Shown here: positions 45,786 through 58,013 of the stretch, piece by piece
How positions within the stretch are numbered: the stretch's first letter is position 1
How the letters are laid out: every line of letters starts with the position of its first letter
Source of the DNA: Glandiceps talaboti
Lineage: Eukaryota > Hemichordata > Enteropneusta > Spengelidae
Direction: 5' to 3'
DNA length: 64,000 nt
NCBI RefSeq assembly: GCF_964340395.1
Contig: NC_135551.1
Coordinates: 6,166,463-6,230,462 of the forward strand
The notes under the pieces: generated by a model
The model's input: only the letters and a program-made list of their open reading frames with translations
Databases searched by the model: none
What the model was told of the DNA's origin: nothing
Translations under genes and position numbers: made by a program

Positions 45786-48700
45786 ATGCGTTCAGTCGTT
45801 GTGGTAAAAGAGGGTTTGCTTCAATTCACCAGAAATTCAAATCTAAATGCGATAAACCAGACCAATTAATTATATTATCAAATGTCCTTTAGATTGACCC
45901 CGTGACATTAAGCGTTATCTGTAAATCATGTGACACAATTAATCGATTTCCAGCGAGATAGATTGCTCATTGGCATGTTATATGTCAATAACAACGCTTT
46001 AGATTATGGAAACTTGTGTGAATCCATAAAAAACAAATGGACTTACGTCAGGATATTTTTAAGCTATTCAACTGCAGTCTAGCCCTATCACATCGGGTAG
46101 GTAGGAAGTAAAAACAAGCCATAATAATGGCAAAACATTCCAAGTTGAGTTTACAGGTACTTTAATTATTCGGTCATTTTGATTTTATCTCTTCCAATTT
46201 GTTTGTATGGCAATCAGTGCTACAGATAGGAAATGTACACGGTTAAATAATTTCTGTAGCTCTTCTCCGCCACCTCAAAAAATTGTAAGAGCCGCCAAAT
46301 GAAACACCAGGATACATTTAGCCACCCTTCTGCCATCTACACTACACACTGGGGATTTAAAATTATACGGTACAATGATGCATTAAAATAATAGTAGTGA
46401 TAACCAACAACTACAATAACAGTCTAAACGAGATTATTGTACAAAAGGATGTGGATTTCACATAATGAAAAGCCAAGATATGGGTAAGTCGGGCCTGTTG
46501 AACAACTTTGTTATTTTATCAGCTTTGTTTAAACATTAGAGTGATTATATTATAGCGAGAGCTTCGAGATCGAGACAACGACAAACGGCTACTCGTCTGC
46601 ATTTTGTTCTCGTTATGACAAAAGCGATTGAGCAACACACGATTTTGATAACCATTTGTAGCTGAAGAATTTGGGAAATTTAGTAAGGACTCAATTCTCT
46701 ATCAATAATCCCCTCTTTCAAACTCAAACAAAGTACGAGTAACTCGAATTAAAACAGAGGAATAAACATGAACTTTCACCAACAACAATTGGCAGTCCTA
46801 CAGTCCTTCCGATCCCGATGAACAGCTTATCTAGCTTGGTCATCCAATATGTCCCTACTTTTTGTAATTTTGTGTTTATAAAAAGAATATCGTTTTTCAC
46901 CGCAACCTGTCAAATAATGAAAGCAATTGCGACTAGTGGGTATCAGCTAGAAGCACTGCCCAAATGGGAACTTTTACAGTGGAGACGAGACGATCGCAGC
47001 GCGATGTTTTATTTACAGTACCATAGGTATTTCAAGTGTACAATTTTTGCAGACCACCATGTACTCGCACTAAGTATTTCTTTAAAAATTTGCAAAGTAT
47101 ATATATTTTTGAATTACTTCTTGGTGAACTCTTGGTGAAATACACTGTTTAGCTGGGGGGGGGGGGGTGTAATGACGCCGATATGAGAAACTGACGTGTT
47201 TCTCGTTAGAAACGGCTCGCTGACAAGAATCAAAGGTCTTGCGTCAGTTCTTAATTAGGAGGAGGTAATCATAATGGTTGTTTCGTTGTTTTTTTAATTC
47301 TGTTTTGAAAATCTAAGATGTTTAAGAAAGTTGGTGAAATGTCTGTTAAACCTTCAGCTACGCTAAAATAACACTAAATACAATATTTTATCTCTAGCTG
47401 AAACGATGTTATTAATATTTTCAGTGGAAAATAATCAAAATTCTAAGGAAACTCTGTCGGAACTTCCTCACCAAACGACTAAAGTGGTCTGAGGTTCAAC
47501 TTATAGGCTCCCATAATAAAAGCAAATATAATATACAACTAACAGGTACCATATATGCAATGATAAATGTAATATTGTACGTTTCGTTGTCCGTATAAAA
47601 AAGTCATCGTCGTAAACTACAGCCACTTTAACGGTACCGTCCAGTGTCGCAGAAGAAAAAACAGCTCTGGTTTGCGAGAATGATAAAAAAGTGTGTTACA
47701 GATCGTACGTCAATTCAATATGGCGGCTAAATCTAACGGAGGTTAATTTGTAAAAAAAAAAAAAGAAAAGATAGTTACGCCCGGTGATAACACTCACATT
47801 TAGTTCGATAACATACAGGGGGTTAAGTGTTATTTACGGATTATATTAAAATCAAAGAAGGACTACAATATATAATTAACTGAACAGTAACAACAAGCGC
47901 AACAATCGAATTGTCTGAAAGCCAGTTAATTCGAGTTTGAAATTTAAAAACAATGACTAACACTTACCGAACAAGGACGAGTAGATTACGATCAACGTAA
48001 TATCGAAAATTCTTTAACATGGATGATATCCACCCATTGATATACTCCAATGTGTAGTCCGTCTATTGGTGAGAAGACTTCTGTGAAGGAATTGTGGAAG
48101 ACAATTATGAATACACTATGAATTAAATAGAACTGAACGATTGCAACTAATGGTACCTCAGTAAATTCGGTTCAGAATTTTAAGCACAGATCTGCTTGAT
48201 CATGACGACGTGATAATTCTATTTAACGGAGAAATACATTTAGGCTCTAGAAACCTGTAAAGTATCGTATCGACTCTAATTACGAACTTCCACACAAGTT
48301 GTAACAATTGTTTCTAATTTACCTGCATTCTTATGTTGGTTCCTGTATGAACCCAATAAAAATTTGATGATTCTGTCAAAACGTTGTTAAGTAATGGCGA
48401 ACAAACATCCGATGTCCACGAAAACAGCTGGTAGTGTTGAGTCCATATAGACTACACTCAGAGGTGAACCCGTAGATTGAAGTCTAGTCTTACCACACCT
48501 GTCCCATTATTTTTAACTAAGGTCGTCAGGTACAAGAGGTCAACTAGTCGTGTCATAGTGATTTATCGGAGCAAAAATAAACGTGAGGAGTCTGTCATGT
48601 CTGATCATCGCCAATAATTGTTGCCATAGCTACGCTTAGACATCGTAAATTTTATTGACAATTAACAGAAGTAATCTAGACATACACAATATTATGCTAC

Positions 48701-50683
48701 AAGTTATATTCTTATATTTAATAATAAAATTCAGGGTTCGGCCACGCTTTAGAGTAGTCCCGGTCACTAATTAATATTCTTGGTGAATAATGGTAATTAA
48801 TGGTAATTAATGGTATAAACAAAGTAAGTGATATACAATCAAAGCAGCCAACGACAAAGGTAAAGTCCAGTTTTCTTTCTCTGCAAATTTATAACCCTAA
48901 ACTCAATCTTTGCACATCGATTTTTTTTTTCAATCACAGTTTTCGATTATTTTTCTCAGAAAAGCTAAAATTGTTAAACAAACTAAATGCCAATAGACTA
49001 GTAATGTTTCCAAACTCTAAAAACGTTGTGTTATACGTACACGTACGCATCGCGTCTGGTCGAAATTTCGTGATATGTGAGACATACTATACTTTACTAT
49101 TGACGACTGATAATTGTAATTGCTTGCAATTTTGAAGGTATCATACTGTCAGATCGAGGAGAAGCTTTGTGTCTTTTTCATCAACTATACGGTTTATTTT
49201 ACCATTTAAAAATTTCTCCTACAAAAATTCTTGTTAACTGTATGTGGATGTGTTTGTCAAGATTCTAATAGTATGAAAACCAATATTATAAAGTCATATA
49301 CAATGAGAAATTGGACACGCTAATACAATTTTCAGTACTTGGAGAAACAGTATTTGGAAAGACAAGTGTTACGGATGACAGAATACAACTTTTTAATATT
49401 CGCTAAGTTTTGATGTTTTGCGAGCTCACCGTGAACTCTCAGCTGTCATGAATTAATACGGAGAACAAATGTTTGCATTTCGTGAATAGTATTCTTCTAA
49501 GATGATAACATTAAGTTATTATAAGATCAACAGTGTCAAATAATGACTGATTACAGACAGTTGGAAGAACAATGACGTGATCACATTGTTTAGCTAGTTT
49601 TCATATTTGTCAAAATCATTTGCATTGAATTAAGGCGACGGTAATACTTCCGTTTTAGTCATTTATGGTGCGGATTACTTTATCACCCAATCATTTGAGT
49701 ATTGTATATTTTACGTTTATAAGAATTTAATGGAATAATACAATTAAGGATTCAGTCTTTGGAAGAGACGGTCTGAGGTCAGGAGCTTCGATCTGCTCCC
49801 TGACTGGTCCACTTCTAAATGATCCAGGTTAACTAAAAGTCCAAGTCGATCCCGTGTACAGAGTGTAATAGAGAGTAACATGGAGGAGGGTTACCTTAAC
49901 AGTAGAGGCCCCCCCCTTCAATTTGTTACACAAGCAATAAGCATATACAGAGTACTTGATTTGGGAATGATTGCCTGTACATGTGGTTGATTGTGGGTTT
50001 TTGTGTGACATGCGTTACTGCGAATTCTTTCATGTAATCTATTCTAACTAACTGAAAAATATGTCAGATGTAGACAAATACCTTTAAAATGATAACAAAA
50101 CTCGAAAGGCTGAAGTCTGTAGAAGAAAGAGTTGACTGGCAGCAGGTATTGATAGAAAATCAGAGGCTACGTAATTGAAAGTCAGTATCAAGCGTTTAAC
50201 GAGTCGCGGTGTAGACTATTATGCAATCGTTGAGGGCGTCCTGTTACACTAATGAAATTATATGACTATAATCAGACGACATTAATAGCAATGCTGATTT
50301 CAAAATTTATTGACATCTGACCAAAAATTAAACTCGTGTGAATAACTGTAAATATTGGAATTTGAGAGGTATAGAACTCATCATGCATAGTGATTACAGA
50401 AAAAAGAAACTGGAGGTCATTTAAAAATAGTAGAATTACAGTGGAATAGTGTACAACCCCGCTATTGCAAGGCAAGGGACATGACCATTCTTGCATGCAC
50501 AGTAATTATCTGGCTAACTATATTTCACGGCTGTAGCTATTCTTTTTTTATCAGGCAACAGTAATTCAGAGAGAGTGTAAATGACAAGACATGGCAGGGG
50601 ACCTACACGTTTTCAACATTATATTTAGGGAGGCTCATCAGCAATACTCACAAGAATACTTGCCCCTGGACACTTCCCTTGAC

Positions 50684-50715
50684 CACAGACAACTAACTTA
50701 AGTTAGTTGTCTGTG
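50684..50715. repeat. Perfect 32-bp palindrome
   Basis: CACAGACAACTAACTT followed by its exact reverse complement, no spacer. The R3 counterpart (about 59540-59575) is interrupted by three extra bases at the axis. Confidence 0.9.
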
Positions 50716-50885
50716 CTTTGACTAAATGTCGGATTTGTCGTCTGTATTCACTATTGTTAACATGAGTGCCACCAACGATATTCATCGCAGTCTAAGATAG
50801 AGTTTCAATAGTTTTATATACAACTGTAAAGACACAATTCAATGACACTCTTCTATGATATGAAAATGTACAATGGAAATGAATT

Positions 50886-51805
50886 TTCATCACTCATCAA
50901 GCGGAATGCACACACATCGCGCACGGGTGTTAGGGAATGTTTAATATTGCAGGGTACAAGTATCACCCAAAATGGCTGTCAGACCTAATTCATCAAGTAC
51001 CTATATTGACATGATAATCTCAGTTCGGATTACGTTCGGATCGAAGATCGGCCTTTGGCCTTGTCAACGTCCTTACTAAGGCTGTTCCATGACTTGAGCA
51101 GGGGTTTTCTGAGTACTGGAGATAGATTTGTACTGGAGCCAGTGTATGCTGACTTTCCCGTGGAAAGTAGCGTGAGTACTTCAATCACCGGCCAGTTTCA
51201 GACGATACCATTATCAGTGACAATTTCTGCGGTCATCGAGTTTGGAAAGTTTATCACCTTTAATTTAACTTGTGAGGTTCAGAAAGAGCCGAGACCAGTA
51301 CCAGTGCAGAATGCATTTAAACTGTTGATGGGTGGTCGCTAGAAAAAAAAAACATGGCCAAAACAACGACAGCTTGACCGACCAAACGCACGTTTTAAGC
51401 TGCACAATGATATGATACGATGGGTGCAGGGACAGAACCTCAGATGGGATTATAACATTATCAGTAAAGTCTATGTTCGACATGATCTGCAATGCACATC
51501 TCCAGTTGAGATTCCATATTTCTCATCTTCTGTGTTTCCAGCAATCTGTAATTATTGTGGCTGTGGTCATGATTTGCTGACAGGAGAGAGAGCAGCTGAC
51601 ATCTAGCCAACCTGCAGTGGTTGCTATGCAACAAAACCAAAAAGACTCAGAAGAAAGAGAAAATTCTTCAGGGCCCAAGCCCATGATAACTGACTGAACA
51701 CTGAATACTGTGTGATGTATAGACATTAACATTGAAAGGGGAAAAAAATCGCGTCGTCGCATCTTTTTTGGAAAAAAACCTGACCAGAACCATTTTTTTG
51801 GCCTT
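50886..51805 (+). mobile_element. ~920-bp insertion in R2 carrying a zinc-ribbon-like ORF
   Basis: The R2 and R3 copies agree up to TACAATGGAAATGAATT and again from CTTGTAGGCTATAACATGG. R3 (59741-59755) goes straight from one to the other, whereas R2 holds this extra segment. It carries one long, twice-interrupted reading frame and no recognisable terminal repeats or poly-A. It could be an insertion in R2 or a deletion from R3. Confidence 0.5.
51010..51693 (+). pseudogene. Unrecognised protein with C-terminal zinc-ribbon-like motif, two TAG stops
   Basis: One frame from 51010 to TGA at 51691-51693 is broken only by two in-frame TAG codons (51340-51342 and 51604-51606), giving about 225 codons without frameshifts. 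Visible parts: RIEDRPLALSTSLLRLFHDL, VPVQNAFKLLMGGR, a basic Lys-rich stretch, WVQGQNLRWDYN, and at the end CNYCGCGH followed 18 residues after the pair by CSGC and KPKRLRRKRKFF. C-x2-C-x18-C-x2-C plus a basic tail suggests a nucleic-acid-binding zinc ribbon. The family is not recognised. It lies entirely within the ~920-bp segment absent from R3. Confidence 0.45.
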
Positions 51806-52007
51806 ATTTCTTGTAGGCTATAACATGGTAGGAGATCTACTTACACAATACAAATACATGTGTACAGAAAATACATTAAAATCATAAACACGAACAACAA
51901 ACTAATATTGTGTACACCATGATCAATCACGGTAAATCTTTCCACATTTGATGATATTCAAACGAGGCTTAGTAAGTTATCAATAATATAATTAATCTTG
52001 CAAAATT

Positions 52008-52170
52008 GCCTTTTTAAAATTTCTGAGAGATAAGATAAAGTCAATATTCGAAATACTACAAAAACAGCATTATAAGTTGTCATACATGTCTGAATATATG
52101 ACAATTTATAATGGTCTTTTTTGTGGTATTTCGAATATTGACTTTAACTTATCTCTGAGAAATTTTAAAA
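52008..52170. repeat. Hairpin formed by inverted copies of a LINE 3' end
   Basis: 52012-52084 and about 52097-52166 are near-perfect inverted copies (TTTTTAAAATTTCTGAGA ... TCTGAGAAATTTTAAAAA) around a short centre. The right arm leads directly into the (ATCAT)n tail, and a single copy of the same end is attached to a (GATAT)n tail at 60114-60215. So this is a LINE 3' end plus its mirror image. Confidence 0.85.
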
Positions 52171-52176
52171 ATACAA

Positions 52177-52318
52177 TATCATATCATATCATATTATATC
52201 ATATCATATCATATCATATCATATCATATCATATCATATCATATTATATCACATCATATATCATATCATATCATATCATATCATATCATATCATATATCA
52301 TATCATATCATATCATAT
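52177..52318. repeat. (ATCAT)n pentamer array (LINE tail)
   Basis: About 28 pentamers following the LINE 3' end. The flanking CTGTAAGTTTGTTAGACTT is the inverse of that next to the tail at 60095-60113. Confidence 0.95.
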
Positions 52319-52337
52319 CTGTAAGTTTGTTAGACTT

Positions 52338-53014
52338 TCATGTCATTTGTCTCTGCATTTGTATCTTTAGCATCATGTATATTTATTTGAAATCGTTTGA
52401 TGTGTTACATTAATTTATCTCTTGCTTTTATATTTCACTTGCATTTGCTTTCCAATGTTTTATTCAATTATTGTTTTCTTTCCAATCTTAAGTTTTCAAT
52501 TTCATTCACCTCTTTTTATGAGTGCACGGGGAATGCCAATTTCCAATGCAATTTAAGCAAATGGCAATATAGTTATATTATTCTATTGTATTATTATTAT
52601 TAACTTTGTTTGTTTTGTTCCACCAAGCAAATATCTTCGAATAATTTTGGTAATTATGTCTGTTGTGTTCAGTAGATTTCTTCCCTTGCGGTGATAATTC
52701 GTTTCTGAGATATGTTTGTTTCTTTATTTACCCATACTGGGTGATTAATTTCAAGTTTTGTTGTGATTCCTCTTCTACGTTGACTTTGTAGCCGCTTACA
52801 ACGATATCTGATAGTATTCGTGATGTACCTTCCTCAGTGGTGATGTACCTTCCTCAGCGGTGATATGCCAATACTGAACATTTTCATATTTATTATGAAA
52901 CGCCTGCCCTCAGGTTTGACTTTGACCCTATACGTAAAATATCACGTAACCAATGTGTAGCCCATCCGTCTAAACCAATGTAAGGACAATTGCACCATAC
53001 TCATAGCTCATTTA
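52338..53014. repeat. Duplicate of 62771-63440 (LINE 3' UTR and flank)
   Basis: Collinear with 62771-63440, including TGTATTATTATTATTAAC, the likely end of the Rex1-like LINE 3' UTR. Ends at CTCATAGCTCATTTAGT where the minus-strand LINE endonuclease sequence begins. Confidence 0.85.
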
Positions 53015-54017
53015 GTGTGTGTCTTTTATCATGTGTCGGAAACTTAATATGTTGCTCCAAACCAAAAGAGTGTAACAAGTCGTTAAAATGTGTGGCATCA
53101 TTATTGCTAGGGTCATCGGTATGTATGTTAAAATCCCCAGCAATGACAAGATGGCCTCTTGCGTGAATGATACCTTCAATAACGGTTGCAAATTCATCAA
53201 GAAAATCAGTTACTTGTCTACTTACAGCTTTTATGATTCGGAGGTCGATAAATGACAATCAGACGAATTGTCGATGATGCAAGATTCATATTTCCATCTA
53301 GTACCTCAAAAGTCTTGAAGGAGGATGTTTTGTTCACACTAAACTTGAGATTTTTCTTGGCAATGACAGCAACACCACCTCCCTTCCGACAAGTATGCGG
53401 TATTTGATGAATATTATAGCCATCAATACTCGAAGAGAAACGAGCTTTTATAGTGGCATCGAGTGCGTTAAACCATGTTTCAGTGACGATGAAAATATCA
53501 GTACCATTCTGTATAATAGCATCAGCAACAGCTGGTAGTTTCTTGTCAATTGAACGAGCATTCCATAATGTACAAGACAAATGCTTCCTCGAAGGTTTAG
53601 GCTGTCTTTTCACCTGAATGAGATTCGAAAAGTTGACTGGAACAGGTGTTGAACCCTGATTATCGCGAAAAAGTTCGTAAGAACCTTAATCTTATAACGT
53701 TTCCTTCCAGAGCGTTTCCCTCTAGGTCTTCTTTGATGAATATTCCTATTCAGTCGATTTATAGCGCTCAAAGCAGACCGTAATTGTTGTCTTGGAGACA
53801 TCGCATATCGTAATGAGAGTAAAGTGTCTCTACTATACCGTAACACAGGCTGCGCCATCTTAGAATTTTCGTGGTGAACAGAAGGGTAAGACGGTGTTGA
53901 CGAATTCTGGACAGAAACCGATCCGAAACTTACAAACTTGTGCTCAACAGGCGCTACATTACTTATACCAAACCAGTGTCGATGTACCAAGGCAAAAAGT
54001 GGATAGTAGATGATCAA
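53001..54017 (-). pseudogene. CR1-like LINE, ORF2 N-terminus and APE endonuclease domain
   Basis: Reading from 54017 downward: an N-terminal region with LRYSRDTLLSLRYAMSP and a basic stretch RGKRSGRKRYK, a frameshift near 53650, then LSCTLWNARSIDKKL, FIVTETWFNA, CRKGGGVAVIAKKNL and LIVIYRPP. After another frameshift near 53220 it reads ARGHLVIAGDFNIHTDD. These are the ordered motifs of the AP-like endonuclease that nicks target DNA (N-x-R, TETW, GGGVA, Y-PP, GDFN-H). The sequence stops at about 52995, so the RT domain is absent. Losing the 3' rather than the 5' half is the reverse of normal LINE truncation and points to later rearrangement at the 53014 junction. Confidence 0.85.
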
Positions 54018-54059
54018 AAACGAATCATAAGGGACTACGATACAACAAATATCGGTTTT

Positions 54060-54140
54060 ATTACACGAAAAACGTGATTTTTATTACAAATATCGGCGTC
54101 ATTACAAATTTCGGCAATTATTACAAATGTCGGTTGTACA
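54060..54140. repeat. Short tandem repeat at LINE 5' side
   Basis: About four imperfect ~20-bp units of the form ATTACAAATATCGGC. They lie just upstream of the LINE N-terminal coding region and could be its 5' UTR. Confidence 0.55.
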
Positions 54141-57046
54141 CGGCGCCCTCAATATGTGTTTTGCCTTCTACATTGGTCAGCAATTAAGTACGCCATATGA
54201 TCAATTGCTAGACAAATCTTCACTGTGAACTATGAGATCTTTCGGTTATGCTTTGAAAATATCCTCTTTTATAATTAATACAAATTAAACTTACTATAAT
54301 AGTGGTAAAATAAAGTGGGACTACAGATAATAACAATGCAAAATATGACGCTATACGGTATGTGAAGCTAAGGATGTGCATATCTGTGAATCTCGATAAA
54401 ATTAATATATTATTAAATAACAACCACTCATAATAAGACATGTCTAGGTCAAGGGCACACGTGAACCCGGTAGTACTGTGTCATATAAGGGTATTACTCA
54501 ATGACGACTGCATCGTAATCAGAAGGAAGATGATACTGAAAAACACCCCAAAAATTCTTACTCGGTGTGATGGAAATTATTTCAGCCATCGTGACCATGT
54601 GTGCACTTTTCTATATCAGTAATGAGAAACACGCCAAATTTTTCGGGCACGCAAAACTATATTATGTAGAGAGGAGACCCTGAGATTAATCGCTGTAACG
54701 AGTTAAAGTGACACCAGTAAGTTAGATTGTGGTGCTACAAATTCAAATAATTCTAGTGCAGGGAGGGAGGGAGGGGGAGGCACTGTCAAGATTTATTTTA
54801 AATTTCTTTTCACCCGCCTCTTCGAAAATTAACAACGTCAAGAATCAATTCCAGGACCTTTCCAAAGTAAACATTCGTGTCGCATTGACATGTTGTTTGT
54901 TTCTGTGTAGGACAGTTGGTCGCCTTCTGTCTAGAGTTTGTCATTGCTTTCTTGTCATTTTAGCCTTTATCGTGTTTCCTAGCTAAACTCATGCGGACTT
55001 TGTACAATTAGGGTGAACATGCAGAACAAAGTCTAGATTCACTCTGATCCGTTTTCAACAGAGTTGGAGGTAGACTGGTACAGAAGGAGCCAATCGTATT
55101 GCAATGACTTATAAGAGGAAAACAAATGTACAGTCAGCCATGTCTGAAGATCCTTATCAACGAATTTGCTTATTAAACCTTACAAAACTACCCATTTTAC
55201 AGACATATCCTCCGAAGTTGTTAAAACGTATTTTTTCCTCGGAATTTTTCATTCCACTCCAACAATTATTTTGTACAGGGCTTTTTCCTAACGGAAGGCA
55301 TTCAATTCTCATCTGGTTTTTAATTGTGTATTCTAACATCATGTCGACTTATCCCTAATTCAATATTAAACTCGGGGTAGACTTCATGTAACATTATTTT
55401 GAAAGGGTTCTTCAGTTAAAATTATACTTGAAGACTGAAGTCCGCCTGGGTGACACAAAATCCGTAATGACACCATATACTCTAACTACTAAATTGTCTT
55501 TATCTTAAAACTGTTAATATCAAATATTAATTTTATTATCAAATGTCCTGTCAGACTTTAGATTGACCCCGTGACATTCAAACGTTATCTAAATAATGTG
55601 ACACAATTCATCGATTTCCAGCGAGATAGATTGCTCATTGGCATGTTATATGTCAATATTAAACAACGCTTTAGATTATGGAATCTTATGTGAAACAAAT
55701 GGATTCACGTCAGAATTTCTATTTAAAGCTGTTCACCTGGCAGTCTAGCCCTATCACATTGGGTAGGTAGGATGTTAAAACAAGCCACAAGGATGGAAAA
55801 ACATTCCAAGTTGACTTTACAGGTACTTTAATTATTCAGTCATTTTGATTTTATCTCTTCCAATTTGTTTGTGTATGGCAATAAGTGCTACAGTTAGGAA
55901 ATGTACATGGTTAAATAAATTTTGTAGCTCTTCTCTGCCTAATCAAAAAAAAAATTCTAAGAGCCGCCAAATGAAACGTCAGAATATATTTAGCCACCAT
56001 TCTGTCATCTACACACTGGAGATTTAAAATTATATGGTACAATGATGCATTAAAATAATAGTAGTGATAACCAACAACTACAATAACAGTCTAAACGAGA
56101 TTACTGTACAAAAGGATGTGGATTTCACATAATGAAAAGCCAAGATATGGGTAGGTCGGGCCTGTTGAACAGCTGCTTAATGTTTAAGAATTAGAATAAT
56201 TATATTACAGCGATTAATCAGAGCTTTGTGAGCGAGACAACGACAAACGGCTTTTCGTCAGCATTTCGTTCTCGTTATGACAAAAGCGATTAAGCAACAC
56301 ACGATTTTGATAACCATTTTTAGATGACTAATTTAGGAAATTTAGTAAGGACTCAATTCTCTATCAATAATCCCCTTATCCAAACTCAAACAAAGTACGA
56401 GTAACTCGAATTAAAACAGAGGAATAAACATGAACTGGCACCAACAACAATTAGCAGTCTTACAGTCCTCCCTAACCTGATGAACAGCTTATCTAGCTTG
56501 GCCATCGAATTTGTCCCTACTTTTTGCAATTTTGTGTTTATAAAAAGAATATCGTTTTTCACCGCAACCTGTCATATAATGAAAACAATTACGACTAGTA
56601 GGTCTCAGCTAGAAGCACTGCCCGAATTGGAACTTTTACAGTGGAGACGAGACGATCGCAGCGCGATGTTTTATTTACAGTACCATAGGTATTTCAAGTG
56701 TACATTTTTTGCAGGCCACCATGTACTCGCTTAGGTGTTTCTCGTCAGAAATGGCTCACTGACAAGAATTAAAGGTCTCGCGTCAGTTCTTTTTTGATGG
56801 CTCGTGGCACAAAACGATGACGCTGTCGTTCTCGTGAGCTCTGCTTAATCTCTCTATTATTATGTAAGACCATATATACACATGTCGTATATCTTATTCA
56901 TTTTTTTCACTATGACGACGTGACATCTGCGAGCAACTATGACAAATAGGGCTGCGCATTATATTTGCAGGAAACACTTAAAATTTGCTACATTCTGTTT
57001 CATGAGGTCTACTTGGTGTGAACCAACAAAGAACCAACCAATCAAC

Positions 57047-57050
57047 CAAC

Positions 57051-57123
<73 letters not shown>

Positions 57124-57132
57124 CATCCATCC

Positions 57133-57230
<98 letters not shown>
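57047..57230. repeat. (AATC)n tetramer array
   Basis: R3 counterpart of 35739-36019, with mostly AATC units and a short ATCC interruption at about 57121-57134. Confidence 0.95.
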
Positions 57231-58013
57231 TAATTTATTTGGTACCAGTCAAAAAAGTTAATAGATTTTACATTGCAGTATGTGAAGTCCATACTTCACT
57301 ACTAGTTATATCAAGAACGACTCCAATGATGTGTACAGAGTGCGAAATTGATGGAAAATATAACAATATGTCAACTTTTACTCGAATAATTTTACAAGAT
57401 GAAGACGTCTGTACACGAACATTGATCGTATAAGAATGCATTAAGTATTTGTCGACAAGTCTCAGATGGTCTCAAATCAATTTGGTGTTAGTCACTTGTT
57501 AGAATCATGTTAGTTTATTTAGATAAAACACGACAGACACTAACTGAATACTTGAGATGTAATGTCTCAATAAAACTTGTCTTCAGCCATCAATTCAGTT
57601 CAATTCACAAGAGTTGAAGACAAACCTAAGACAGTATCAACGTACAAATAGCCAATGCAAATCACTTTTCAATATTTTACTTATTCAGATCGACTGCATT
57701 AATTCAATTAACACAATTGTAAAATGTTTTGTCATTCATTAGGAGGAGGTAATCATATGGTGTTTTTTTTCGTTTTTTTATATTCTGTTTTGAAAATCTA
57801 ACAAAACTCGAAAGGCTGAAGTCTGTAGAAGAAAGAGTTGACTGGCAGCAGGTATTGATAGAAAATCAGAGGCTACGTAATTGAAAGTCAGTATCAAGCG
57901 TTTAACGAGTCGCGGTGTAGACTATTATGCAATCGTTGAGGGCGTCCTGGTACACTAGCTACACTCTATGTACCGATGAAATTATATGACTATAATCAGA
58001 TGACAGTAATAGC

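Larger units (their letters stand above)
45872..51985. repeat. Long mosaic repeat, copy R2
   Basis: Aligns with R1 (34097-39240) and R3. Relative to R1 it lacks 35492-36526 and carries extra sequence at about 49372-49930. Relative to R3 it carries extra sequence at about 50886-51805. It contains a run of 13 G at 47155-47167 where R1 has an interrupted G-rich stretch. Confidence 0.8.

Noticed and set aside
56480-56734. 84-codon frame partly conserved at 35174 and 46818
   Set aside because: Shared because the DNA is a duplicated repeat. Substitutions are not biased to silent sites, one copy has a frameshift, and no domain is recognised.
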